A stretch of DNA of 64,000 nt from Sediminicola sp035798135 (lineage in GTDB: Bacteria > Bacteroidota > Bacteroidia > Flavobacteriales > Flavobacteriaceae), in NCBI GenBank assembly GCA_035798135.1, contig JAPFBR010000002.1:310001-374000 (forward strand), in the 5' to 3' direction. Made by a program: the position numbers and the translations under genes. The stretch's first letter is position 1; each line of letters opens with the position of its first letter. The notes under the pieces were generated by a model. It ran no database searches. It was not told the DNA's origin and saw only the letters and a list, made by a program, of their open reading frames with translations. Below are positions 51,319 through 59,551 of this stretch, piece after piece.

Positions 51319-52520
51319 AATGAGAACATTCTTCTTGTGGGCGAAAAAGGCACCAAGGTCCCAATTTTGTATGGGTCTTCATTAGGTTCTAAACGTATAA
51401 ATCCATCCGACTGGGCCAAACTGGTTAAATCTCCAGAACCATTTTCTTTTACAAGATCCGCGATAAGCTGTCCATTTTCCAATTTTATTTTGACCCGTAA
51501 AAACAAGGTTAAAGTACCTGTTACGGGAATGGCTTCAGCTAAAATTACATTAATTTTTGGGATCGGGAGGTTTAATGAACTTTTTAACCAATCTTTAAAA
51601 TAGAGGTGGTAATTCGCAAAGGTAGAGGCAGGATTTCCCGGGAAGGAAAAAATGACCGTTCCTGTCTCTTTTTGTAATCCAAACCAAAAGGGCTTTCCAG
51701 GACGTTGCAACACCCTATGGAAGATTTTTTCCACGCCTAATTCCTCCATAACATCAGGAATATAATCGAACTTGCCCTTAGATACCCCACCGCTTAATAG
51801 CAGGACATCATTCTCCAACAAGGCTTTTTTTACTTCCTTTTTTATTTCCTCCTTTTCATCATTTAAATGCATCTGTTCAGGAACGATGTGTTCTTCCGAC
51901 AGGGCTGCATAGAGCGAATGGATATTGGATTTTCTAATTTGGTGCTGTAAGGGTCTTTCTTCTACGTCCACAAGCTCATTACCAGTGCTGATGATAGTTA
52001 TTTTAGGGAGTCTTTTGACCCAAATCTTGGCTTTTCCCACAGCTGCCAATACGCCAATTTCCGATGCGGTTATTAAGCTGTCCTTTTGCAATACTATAGT
52101 GCCCTTTCGCTCATCACTTCCTTGAAAATGGATGTCCTGACCTTTGTTCGGGTCCCTATCCAAAATGGCATATCCATCTTTAATCGTAAGATGTTCATAC
52201 ATTATGACGGTATCCGCATTTTCGGGAACCACGGCACCTGTCATGATTTCTACACAATTATGATCATGCCCAAGTCTTGTTTTTGGAGTACCCGCGGCAA
52301 CAATGGCTTCAATCCTGAACTTTTTTATTCCATTTTTTATTGCGGTATAATTTATGGCTATTCCATCCTTGGTAGCCCTATGAAATGGTGGAAAATCCCT
52401 ATCAGCTTCAATATTATTGGCCAGTACCCTGCCAGTGGCTTCAAGTAGGAACACTTCTTCGGTCCCATAATCCTGCTTATGGGCTATTACTTTTTGATAT
52501 GCTTCTTCAAAAGTGATCAT
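51315..52520 (-). CDS. moeA: Molybdopterin molybdotransferase
   Basis: Inserts molybdate into adenylylated molybdopterin. 401 aa from ATG 52520 (MITFEEAYQKVIAHKQDYG), one base after the TauE stop; the longer frame from 52544 would overlap TauE. Domains: MoeA N (GTEEVFLLEATGRVLANNIEA, DFPPFHRATKDGIA), the MPT-binding domain (STGNELV, SGGVSKGKFDYIPDV, RPGKPFWFG, FSFPGNPAS) and the C-terminal domain IV. Four-base overlap with xdhC. Confidence 0.95.
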   Translation of the reverse strand: MITFEEAYQKVIAHKQDYGTEEVFLLEATGRVLANNIEADRDFPPFHRATKDGIAINYTAIKNGIKKFRIEAIVAAGTPKTRLGHDHNCVEIMTGAVVPENADTVIMYEHLTIKDGYAILDRDPNKGQDIHFQGSDERKGTIVLQKDSLITASEIGVLAAVGKAKIWVKRLPKITIISTGNELVDVEERPLQHQIRKSNIHSLYAALSEEHIVPEQMHLNDEKEEIKKEVKKALLENDVLLLSGGVSKGKFDYIPDVMEELGVEKIFHRVLQRPGKPFWFGLQKETGTVIFSFPGNPASTFANYHLYFKDWLKSSLNLPIPKINVILAEAIPVTGTLTLFLRVKIKLENGQLIADLVKENGSGDLTSLAQSDGFIRLEPNEDPYKIGTLVPFSPTRRMFSL

Positions 52521-52521
52521 C

Positions 52522-53301
52522 TTAAATAGAAATTTGTAGCCCATTGACCATTAAAACCCGGACACCTACCATAAAAACCAATGTGGCAGTGGTAAGCTTA
52601 ATCCCTTTGCCTGTCAATTTACTTAAACTGATACGTATTCCCAATTGTCCGCCAATGAAAACAGAAATCAGTAAGGCAATCCCTTCCCATAATGGCATCT
52701 GAAAAGTGCCATTGGAAATGAGACCAGCTATGCCCGATATGGAGTTTACCAAGATAAAAAAACTGGCCAAGGCCGCTATTTTAATAGATTTTTCCCATCT
52801 CATATGGTTTAGTACCGGGGCTAAAAAAATACCGCCACCTATACCTACCATTCCTGAAAGCAAGCCAATGCCTCCACCAAGTAAATACGTCAAATAGGGA
52901 GGGTATTTCTTTTTGGTTTCTTCTTGTGTGGGCAACTTGATGGTCTGTATGACCAATGCGAGCGCCGAAATGATCAAAGCAATACCAAGAATGATAAAGA
53001 AAATAGATTCGCTTAACCGAAAAGAAGCCCCTAAAAAAGCCAGTGGGATGCTGGTGACAATAAATGGGATGAACTTTTTAAAATCCATAAACCCCCTTTT
53101 GTAGTATAAAAAACAACTCCCGCTGACCACTACAAGATTACAGAGCAATGCCGTGGTCCGAATATCAAAAAAACTCGAGAAAACAAGGGTCAAAATAGCT
53201 AGATAACTAGAGCCCCCGCCAAAACCAACAGAGGAGTACAAAAGCGCGATAGAAAAAAAACCTAAACAGAGTAAAATTAATTCATTGGGATTTAGGAGCA
53301 T
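52522..53301 (-). CDS. TauE/SafE family anion permease
   Basis: 259 aa inner-membrane protein with eight helices. Two repeats show the family motif: YSSVGFGGGSSYLAIL (~20) and GGGIGLLSGMVGIGGGIFLAPVLN (~143). Members export sulfite or sulfoacetate or carry other small anions. It sits inside the molybdenum-cofactor operon, overlapping moeB by 10 bp and one base from moeA; no modABC is in the window, so transport of molybdate or of sulfur anions linked to cofactor sulfuration is possible but unproven. Confidence 0.9.
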   Translation of the reverse strand: MLLNPNELILLCLGFFSIALLYSSVGFGGGSSYLAILTLVFSSFFDIRTTALLCNLVVVSGSCFLYYKRGFMDFKKFIPFIVTSIPLAFLGASFRLSESIFFIILGIALIISALALVIQTIKLPTQEETKKKYPPYLTYLLGGGIGLLSGMVGIGGGIFLAPVLNHMRWEKSIKIAALASFFILVNSISGIAGLISNGTFQMPLWEGIALLISVFIGGQLGIRISLSKLTGKGIKLTTATLVFMVGVRVLMVNGLQISI

Positions 53302-54362
53302 ACGGCCACATAAGTATTTATGCCACCGCGAACGGAGTACAGGGCAATTTCAGAAAATTGGTTTTTTAATTGTTCCAATGCTTGGGCGCTGCGTTTCCCC
53401 GATTGGCATATTAAATATATAGGTTGTTTTAAGTCAATATCATTATAGCGATCTTCTAATTCGTTTAAAGGAATATGAACAGAATTGGGAATTTTATATG
53501 CCTCAAATTCTTCCTGTGTCCTTACATCAATAATTTGAACATTACCTTGGGAGTTTATAAGTTCCTTAAGCTCGTCAACCGATATTTCTGAAAATGGCGA
53601 CGTGGACACAATCCCGTAAGTGTTATTTAATCCTTTGATGTTCAGGTTGTTTTCTTGTAGCCTAATACTTATTTTCTGGATAGATTGATCCAGGGCATTA
53701 AATAACAACAATTTTCCCTTTAGCACTTCTCCAATTCCGGTAATCATTTTTACCGTTTCCAGGGCTTGGAGGTTTCCAATTATTCCTGGTAACACTCCTA
53801 AAACTCCATTAATATTGCAGTTTGGTATTTCATCTATAGACGGCATATTTGGAAAAAGGCATCTATATGTAGGTCCTCCCTTATAATTAAACACGCTTAC
53901 TTGGCCTTCGAAGCCTTGTAGCCCTCCATAAACAAAAGGTTTTTTTAGAATGACACAAGCATCGTTTATTAAATAACGGGTGGGAAAATTATCTGATGCG
54001 TCTATTACGATGTCATAGTCCTTTATAATATCCAATGCATTTGAAGCCATCAAAAATGTATCATAACCTCTTAACCTCGTAGAAGAATTTTGCGCTTTTA
54101 GCTTTTTAAATGCCGCTTCTAATTTGGATTTTCCAATGTCCCGTTCCGTATATAGCACCTGACGGTGCAGGTTGGAAATGGAAACCACGTCCCGTTCCAC
54201 AACTCCTAAAGTACCTACACCCATGGAATTCAAATATTGTAATACGGGGACTCCCAAGCCACCTGCTCCAACAATGAGAACGCGAGATTTCATAAGTTTC
54301 TTTTGGGCCTTTGGCCCAAACTCCTTAAGAGCAGTCTGCCGTATGTATCTATTGGGATCCAA
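53292..54362 (-). CDS. moeB: MoeB/ThiF adenylyltransferase fused to rhodanese
   Basis: 356 aa. N-terminal E1-like domain adenylates the C-terminal Gly of MoaD: ATP loop GAGGLGVPVLQYL (~32), catalytic Asp in DASDNFPTR (~121). C-terminal rhodanese (~265-356) with active Cys in LICQSGKRSAQ, the sulfur donor. Oddity: the zinc CxxC before the crossover loop reads TYRC, so the first Cys is lost. Two bp after mobA, 10-bp overlap with TauE. Confidence 0.93.
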   Translation of the reverse strand: MDPNRYIRQTALKEFGPKAQKKLMKSRVLIVGAGGLGVPVLQYLNSMGVGTLGVVERDVVSISNLHRQVLYTERDIGKSKLEAAFKKLKAQNSSTRLRGYDTFLMASNALDIIKDYDIVIDASDNFPTRYLINDACVILKKPFVYGGLQGFEGQVSVFNYKGGPTYRCLFPNMPSIDEIPNCNINGVLGVLPGIIGNLQALETVKMITGIGEVLKGKLLLFNALDQSIQKISIRLQENNLNIKGLNNTYGIVSTSPFSEISVDELKELINSQGNVQIIDVRTQEEFEAYKIPNSVHIPLNELEDRYNDIDLKQPIYLICQSGKRSAQALEQLKNQFSEIALYSVRGGINTYVAVCS

Positions 54363-54364
54363 AA

Positions 54365-54952
54365 CTAGCTGAGTTTTAAAATAGCCTCTTTGTATTCCTC
54401 TTGGGAATTGGCATTCAACAATATATGTTCTTGGTCAGGAAATACTAATTGTATATCTGAATTAATTAGAAATTTTCTCGGACACGTACTTGTTCCGTTA
54501 ATAAGGTGTGATATGGATTGTTCCAACCCCTCAACTTCCCAAATAGCACTCAAGGGCTCTGGCAACTTACTTTCCTTTCCTGCAAAAGTGGTCGCTATTT
54601 TATTGGGATTTCTTTCGGCAATCAATTGTTGAATACCCTCTAAATCCATTAGGGGCAGGTCGCAGGCCAAGACCAACCAAGCAACATTTGGATGTTTTTT
54701 ATGGGCACTTAAGATCCCATTGTAAGGCCCTCTAAATTCATTGTTATCCAATATAAAATTGACACCACTGGGCATATCATTTACCTGTTCGGATCGGATG
54801 CTAAGAAATGTTTTGTCACATACCTTTTCCAATAAATGGTACAAATGTTCCCTTTGGGGAAGCTTATGATAGACAATTGCACCTTTGTCGGTTCCCATTC
54901 TTGTACTTTTCCCTCCAGAAAGAACCAATCCATATAGTAAGTCCTTAGACAT
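54365..54952 (-). CDS. mobA: Molybdenum cofactor guanylyltransferase-like protein
   Basis: 195 aa nucleotidyltransferase; would make the bis-MGD cofactor of DMSO-reductase-type enzymes. Signature VLSGGKSTRMGTDKG (~11-25) and ACDLPLMD (~98) with PEPLSAIWE later. Together with mocA it means the strain can in principle make both the MCD and MGD forms. Two bp before moeB in the operon. Confidence 0.9.
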   Translation of the reverse strand: MSKDLLYGLVLSGGKSTRMGTDKGAIVYHKLPQREHLYHLLEKVCDKTFLSIRSEQVNDMPSGVNFILDNNEFRGPYNGILSAHKKHPNVAWLVLACDLPLMDLEGIQQLIAERNPNKIATTFAGKESKLPEPLSAIWEVEGLEQSISHLINGTSTCPRKFLINSDIQLVFPDQEHILLNANSQEEYKEAILKLS

Positions 54953-55015
54953 ATTAGAAGTATCTTTTATTTATAATTCAAGGGCTTATAACCCTCGTTA
55001 ATTTCTAATGTACAT

Positions 55016-55999
55016 CTACCCTCCTATCGAAGTCATAGAACTGTCAAAAACAGAGGAGTGATTTTTTTGGGCATCAAAGCCCGTTTTGGCCCTACTGCCA
55101 ATTGCCTTTAAAATGTGAAGTTTTATATTTTCTTCTGCATTTTCATTTCTCAACACATCTCTTAGGTTCATACTCGGTTTTCCATAAAGGCAAGTTACCA
55201 CGTCTCCGGTGGCAGTAATCCTCAATCTATTGCAAGTGCCACAAAAGGTTCTGCTAAAGGAAGGGATAAGTCCAAAAGTACCTTTGTGCCCCCTTATTTT
55301 ATAATTGATGGAAGTGGATGTGCGTGGCGATTCCAATTTTTCAATATTGGAATATGCCCCAGTAATATACTTAAAGATACTTTTATAGTCCCATTTAATG
55401 GTATTGAAGGTTTTGGAACCTCCATTAAATGGCATTTCCTCTAAAAAGCGAACCGAAACATCATATTGTTTCATAGCTTCCAAAATAGGCAAGATATCCT
55501 GCGTATTTTGACCATCCAAAACTATAAAATTGATACGGACGTTAAAGCCCTCCGAAATCAGTCGTATCAAATTTTGGTATACGGTGTCATATTCATTTCT
55601 GCGGGTAATTACATCAAAGGTTTCTTTATGGATGGCATCCATACTCACATTGATATTTGTAATGCCCAATGCTTTGAGCTCATCAATATAAGGACCTATC
55701 AAGGTGGCATTTGTGGTGATGGAAATATCTTTAAGTCCTTCAAGCCTTGCCATTTTCCGAAGAAGCACCATTAAATCTTTGCGTACAAAAGGTTCTCCTC
55801 CCGTAATCCGTATTTTATCAATACCCTGTTCTACCATAATCTTACTTAAGGTATAGAGTTCATCAATGGTGAAAAGCTTATCGTTTTTCGCGAAATTGAT
55901 TCCTTCAGCGGGCATACAATAATTACAACGAAGATTACAACGGTCGGTAACGGCCAATCGCAGGTAGTTTATTTTTCTATTATGGTTGTCAAATAGCAT
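55016..55999 (-). CDS. moaA: GTP 3',8-cyclase
   Basis: Radical-SAM enzyme, first step of molybdopterin synthesis from GTP. 327 aa. N-terminal cluster CNLRCNYC (Cys21, 25, 28), ITGGEPFVRKDL (~57), and a C-terminal cluster FCGTCNRLRITATGDVVTC (~253, 256, 270). Ends SIGG, the conserved Gly-Gly tail. 49 bp after moaD. Its partner moaC is not in the window. Confidence 0.96.
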   Translation of the reverse strand: MLFDNHNRKINYLRLAVTDRCNLRCNYCMPAEGINFAKNDKLFTIDELYTLSKIMVEQGIDKIRITGGEPFVRKDLMVLLRKMARLEGLKDISITTNATLIGPYIDELKALGITNINVSMDAIHKETFDVITRRNEYDTVYQNLIRLISEGFNVRINFIVLDGQNTQDILPILEAMKQYDVSVRFLEEMPFNGGSKTFNTIKWDYKSIFKYITGAYSNIEKLESPRTSTSINYKIRGHKGTFGLIPSFSRTFCGTCNRLRITATGDVVTCLYGKPSMNLRDVLRNENAEENIKLHILKAIGSRAKTGFDAQKNHSSVFDSSMTSIGG

Positions 56000-56048
56000 C
56001 TATCTTCAATTAAATCGTTCCTAACAGCATCGTTTATACAAAGATAGG

Positions 56049-56300
56049 TTATCCACCACTAACAGGGGGGATCAATGCTATCTCATCTTGGTCATTTACC
56101 ATTGTTTCATTCTCCGCAAAGGCACTGTTCACAGCTACTGCCAAAGAGGATAAAGTATTGAGTTTTGGGTATTTTTCTCCCAGATAATTCTTTAATTCTC
56201 CAACAGTGCGGATATTTATTTCCTTTTCACGGGTAGGATCCAACTCTATGGTCGAACTTCCTATAATATCTTTAGTGATTCCAAATAATAATATGGTCAT
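56049..56300 (-). CDS. moaD: Molybdopterin synthase small subunit (MoaD)
   Basis: 83-aa ubiquitin-like sulfur carrier; thiocarboxylated at the C-terminal Gly and used by MoaE to add the dithiolene sulfurs. Seen: GITKDIIGSST early, SLAVAVNSAFAENET, and IALIPPVSGG at the end. The first complete gene of the operon. The large subunit moaE is not adjacent. Only 7 bp separate its start from a stop codon of the frame that looks like a gene remnant upstream. Confidence 0.93.
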   Translation of the reverse strand: MTILLFGITKDIIGSSTIELDPTREKEINIRTVGELKNYLGEKYPKLNTLSSLAVAVNSAFAENETMVNDQDEIALIPPVSGG

Positions 56301-56307
56301 ACTTAAT

Positions 56308-56466
56308 CTATAATTTCCTTATTGGAATATTCATCAATTCTTGATTCTTCATAAAAGGCAGAAACGTAAACTTATTGCCGATTGTGGCATTAAAAATGTT
56401 TGCAAAGGCTACTTCCGCTTTAGGCCAATATGTAAGTTTTGGATTTAGCAAGTTTGAGTAAACATA
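56308..56466 (-). pseudogene. Possible remnant: C terminus of a molybdenum hydroxylase large subunit
   Basis: A 52-codon frame without a suitable start, bounded by TGA at 56467 and TAG at 56308, encodes LNPKLTYWPKAEVAFANIF, then NATIGNKFTFLPFMKNQELM. The part AFAN-IFNAT-GN-F--LPF is like the last 20-30 residues of xanthine-dehydrogenase/isoquinoline-oxidoreductase large subunits (ANAIFxATGKRxxxLPF). It ends 7 bp before moaD, operon spacing. I read it as a decayed 3' end; the match is short and by eye, so it may be wrong. The rest of 56301-56640 (56467-56640) holds the upstream region of the divergent VWA gene and nothing else seen. Confidence 0.4.
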
Positions 56467-56640
56467 TCAAGGTAAAAAAAATATAAATGAACCGCCCATT
56501 TTTAACACTTTCTTAATGTTATTTGCAAAATATTCAGGACAAAATAACAGGCTATAATTTCTTAACAAAAAAAAATTACAAGTCGTATAATTTAAATTGC
56601 ATTTGAGCGTTCTGCTTGGTGAACCTATATAAATTAGAAA

Positions 56641-57732
56641 ATGAAAATATCAGTTAAAATAATTGCTTTATTTAGTATCCTTGCTTTAGCCATATCGTGT
56701 GGTAATGCCGAGGATGATGTAAATTTTAATGTAAATCAAAATGGGGAATTGGGACAAGGAAAGCCCGTAGATGAATGCCTCAACCTCGGTGAAAATCAAC
56801 TGATCCTATCCATTCAGGATCAATACGCTACCCTTCCGGGAAAAATATCCATATTCTTTAAGGTCTCAGATTCTGATGGCGCACCTGTATCTGGATTAAC
56901 AGCCGATAAATTTACTATATACGAACAAGGTAGAAATGATGCTTGTTTTAATACCATTTCAACCTCAGAATCATTTGCCCGTATTTCTCCAAATTCCCAG
57001 ATCTTTAAGAACAATACACTTTTGGTATTGGATTTGAGCAATAGTGTATTGAGCAGCAGTTTAACGGAACTGAAGTCTGCCTCCACGAGTTTTGTGAACA
57101 ATGTAATGCCTGATCCTGCCATTGAGTCGGTTAAAATGGCTATTTATTGGTTTGATGGGGAGAACAAGTTGCACCTTTTGAATCCTTTGACGGCAGCCAA
57201 ACAAGATTTATTGAGTGCTATTGATGGTATTACCCAAGATATAAGCAATGATCCTTCCACAGATTTATATGGAGCTGTTATTAAAGCCACCGATATAGCC
57301 ACAAATCTATTGAACAAGAGTACCCAAGATGAAAATATCGGAGCTGCTTCAGTAGTTATTTTTACTGATGGAACGGATCAAGCTTCTAGATATACCGAAG
57401 CTGCGGCTTTAAAAAAGGTAAATGAAGCTAATGCCAACATAACTTTCTATTCTATAGGATTGGGTGCTGAAATAGATACAGAGGTCCTTAAAAAGATTGG
57501 AAAGACTTTTAGTGTTTTTGCTGGAAACAAGGCTGAATTGGAAAACACTTTTAACGCTATTTCCGAAAGGGTATCCGAAAGGGCCAATAGTTTCTATTTG
57601 TTTGAGTATTGTACTCCGAAGAGAGATGGAAGTGGTGATAATAATCTTGCCATTCAAGTAAAATCTGGTAACAAACAAGGAGCTGTACAAACTAAATTCA
57701 ATGCCAAAGGATTTACAGGAGGATGTAAATAA
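56641..57732 (+). CDS. Von Willebrand factor A domain lipoprotein
   Basis: 363 aa envelope lipoprotein; lipobox AISC near residue 20. Residues ~120-310 form a VWA domain with metal-ion site DLSNS (LLVLDLSNSVLSSS, ~127) and FTDGTDQASRY (~240). The N-terminal ~90 residues after the signal form a beta domain (KISIFFKVSDSDGAPVSGL). VWA domains bind proteins; partner unknown. Monocistronic with strong terminator. Confidence 0.9.
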   Translation: MKISVKIIALFSILALAISCGNAEDDVNFNVNQNGELGQGKPVDECLNLGENQLILSIQDQYATLPGKISIFFKVSDSDGAPVSGLTADKFTIYEQGRNDACFNTISTSESFARISPNSQIFKNNTLLVLDLSNSVLSSSLTELKSASTSFVNNVMPDPAIESVKMAIYWFDGENKLHLLNPLTAAKQDLLSAIDGITQDISNDPSTDLYGAVIKATDIATNLLNKSTQDENIGAASVVIFTDGTDQASRYTEAAALKKVNEANANITFYSIGLGAEIDTEVLKKIGKTFSVFAGNKAELENTFNAISERVSERANSFYLFEYCTPKRDGSGDNNLAIQVKSGNKQGAVQTKFNAKGFTGGCK

Positions 57733-57753
57733 CAACACCAATGGTATGTCATT

Positions 57754-57788
57754 AAAAAAGGGAACATCTGTCAGATGTTCCCTTTTTT
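57754..57788 (+). terminator. Rho-independent terminator after VWA gene
   Basis: Nearly uninterrupted 17-bp arms (57754-57770 with 57772-57788), core GGGAACATCTG / CAGATGTTCCC, T6 after the stem. 21 bp beyond the stop. Confidence 0.9.
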
Positions 57789-57837
57789 GTTTTTCATGAT
57801 CTCTTTAGCACGCAGTAGGGTTTTCCTTTCTGTGATT

Positions 57838-57880
57838 GTTATATCTATAACAGCTATAACAACAACCTACATCCTATAAC
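57838..57880. repeat. Short TATAAC repeats upstream of the 55-aa gene
   Basis: CTATAAC occurs at 57845, 57854 and 57874, and its reverse complement GTTATA at 57838. Two copies are 9 bp apart, so this could be an operator or just AT-rich chance. It lies 30-70 bp upstream of the small membrane-protein gene. Confidence 0.3.
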
Positions 57881-57908
57881 AATTTTTATTAACCAAAACT
57901 TTAATATC

Positions 57909-58076
57909 ATGGATGTTATCAACGAGATTATTCAACAAAGTCCAATCGGAAAATGGTCTATAGGCTATAAAAGCGTCGTGCTCTTTTTATTTTCAAGTAT
58001 TGTAATTACCTTATTTTGCATGTTAATTGTCTTACTGAAATACGGTCCTTATATGACCATTCAGTATGGGTATTAA
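57909..58076 (+). CDS. Small one-helix membrane protein, 55 aa
   Basis: ATG 57909 opens a 55-codon frame ending TAA 58076: MDVINEIIQQSPIGKWSIGY, then a membrane helix (about residues 22-43, VVLFLFSSIVITLFCMLIVLL) and the tail KYGPYMTIQYGY. No family recognised. Support: the amphipathic start, one clean helix, charged positive-outside pattern, a free upstream region with repeats and no overlap with other genes; the stop is one base before the convergent M14 peptidase stop (58078). Too short to be certain. Confidence 0.55.
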   Translation: MDVINEIIQQSPIGKWSIGYKSVVLFLFSSIVITLFCMLIVLLKYGPYMTIQYGY

Positions 58077-58077
58077 T

Positions 58078-59550
58078 TTATTTCTTTAAAATCAGGGCGT
58101 TTTTAAAATTACTTGTATCCCCATTTAAGCGGATAAGGAATCCATTGATCACTGCAAATTGAATGTTATTGTCCTTTTCCAATATAAAGGTTGGGTTCAT
58201 TCCTGCACGAAGATTTAGTGCCGGCACCTTAAAGTCCTTACTCACCAATTGGATCTGCAAATTGGTATCCTTCTTGCCCGTAGGTAAATTTTCCAGGCGA
58301 ACATAGGTATATCCTTGTTGTAAATATTTTAGAACCTCAGATTCTTTAAGGGATTCTAAGGATTTAAAGATTTGCGGATGTACTTTCCCCCCTTTTATGG
58401 TAAATCCGGTAGCATCCAATGTTTCATACCCATAAAACGTGGAGAGGTCCCCTTGATCTGCAATGGTGCTGTTGTAATAGAAATTGGAATGGTCCGTATT
58501 GTCCACCTCGAACCGATGTATTCCCAAATCCAAGATATATTCTTGGTCCAAAAGTATATAAGTTAGACCTTCTATCTTTAGATCGAAGAGCATTCTGTCA
58601 TTTTCAGGGATTTTCTCGTAATCCTCAATGGGAATATTTTTATAATTCCCTTTCGCAATGGTGTAAATGGCGGATAAAATGGAAACATAGTTCAGTTTGC
58701 GGATCTCCTGTTTCTCAGGATCGCCTGGATACCCTCCAGATTCAATTAGAATGGCACTGGTTCCCCATTTTTGTATGTTGTCACCAAACGCCCTGGGTTC
58801 AAAATCGTCATTGTATCGACCTACCTGTCCGGGGGCATATTTTTGGATAATGCTATTCATAAAAACGATGACTTTCATAGCATTTCCACGAACATCATTG
58901 ATATCTTTCTCATAGTTATATGCGGGTGCCAAATAGGAAATGGTCGCCGGTTTCTCAGTACGTTCGGCATTGTAATAGGTGCTTTGGTCATGCAGGTTGA
59001 ATCCAAAATCGGCATCTAAGGAATCCCTTACCATTTTAAGGGTTCTTCCTTCAGGGGATTGCAACATCAGGGCATCCCTATTTATATCTATCCCCAATCT
59101 GTTTCTTCGGGTATATGCTTCTGCCCCATCCGGATTCAGCATGGGTAAAAAATGCAAGGTGATATTGGATAAAATCGCTTCCTTTTCAGCTTTAAAGGTA
59201 TCCCCATTCAAAAAGTTGATAATGTCAAAAATAGCCTGGGTAGCGGTAGGTTCATCCCCGTGCATTTGTGACCAAAGAAATACGCTGGTGGAACCGGAAC
59301 CAATACTGATCAAAGACAAGTCTCTCCCTTCAATGGATTGGCCTACCACCTTAACCGTATATTTAGGATCCGCCCTTAACCGATTTATCAGCGGTTGCAG
59401 CTCTTTGTGTTTAATCCTCCTTTTGTTCAGGGAAGGCTCCTTAAATTGATCATAACTTTCATATAAGGCCGAGGTAATATCATTTTCTTGGGCCGAACTA
59501 TCGGCGGCAATTAGGAAAAGACATAGAAATAATACAAACTTCATTTTCAT
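58078..59550 (-). CDS. M14 family zinc carboxypeptidase
   Basis: 490 aa secreted metallopeptidase; signal peptide ends SSAQ. Zinc ligands His97 and Glu100 in SQMHGDEPTATQAIF; the NPDGAEAYTRRNRLGIDINRD substrate-binding region follows; the third His in FNLHDQS (~195); ESGG near 265. The last ~180 residues are an extra beta domain. M14 enzymes trim C-terminal residues from peptides or murein stems. Gap of one base to the upstream amidase gene, so the two are cotranscribed. Confidence 0.92.
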   Translation of the reverse strand: MKMKFVLFLCLFLIAADSSAQENDITSALYESYDQFKEPSLNKRRIKHKELQPLINRLRADPKYTVKVVGQSIEGRDLSLISIGSGSTSVFLWSQMHGDEPTATQAIFDIINFLNGDTFKAEKEAILSNITLHFLPMLNPDGAEAYTRRNRLGIDINRDALMLQSPEGRTLKMVRDSLDADFGFNLHDQSTYYNAERTEKPATISYLAPAYNYEKDINDVRGNAMKVIVFMNSIIQKYAPGQVGRYNDDFEPRAFGDNIQKWGTSAILIESGGYPGDPEKQEIRKLNYVSILSAIYTIAKGNYKNIPIEDYEKIPENDRMLFDLKIEGLTYILLDQEYILDLGIHRFEVDNTDHSNFYYNSTIADQGDLSTFYGYETLDATGFTIKGGKVHPQIFKSLESLKESEVLKYLQQGYTYVRLENLPTGKKDTNLQIQLVSKDFKVPALNLRAGMNPTFILEKDNNIQFAVINGFLIRLNGDTSNFKNALILKK

Positions 59551-59551
59551 T

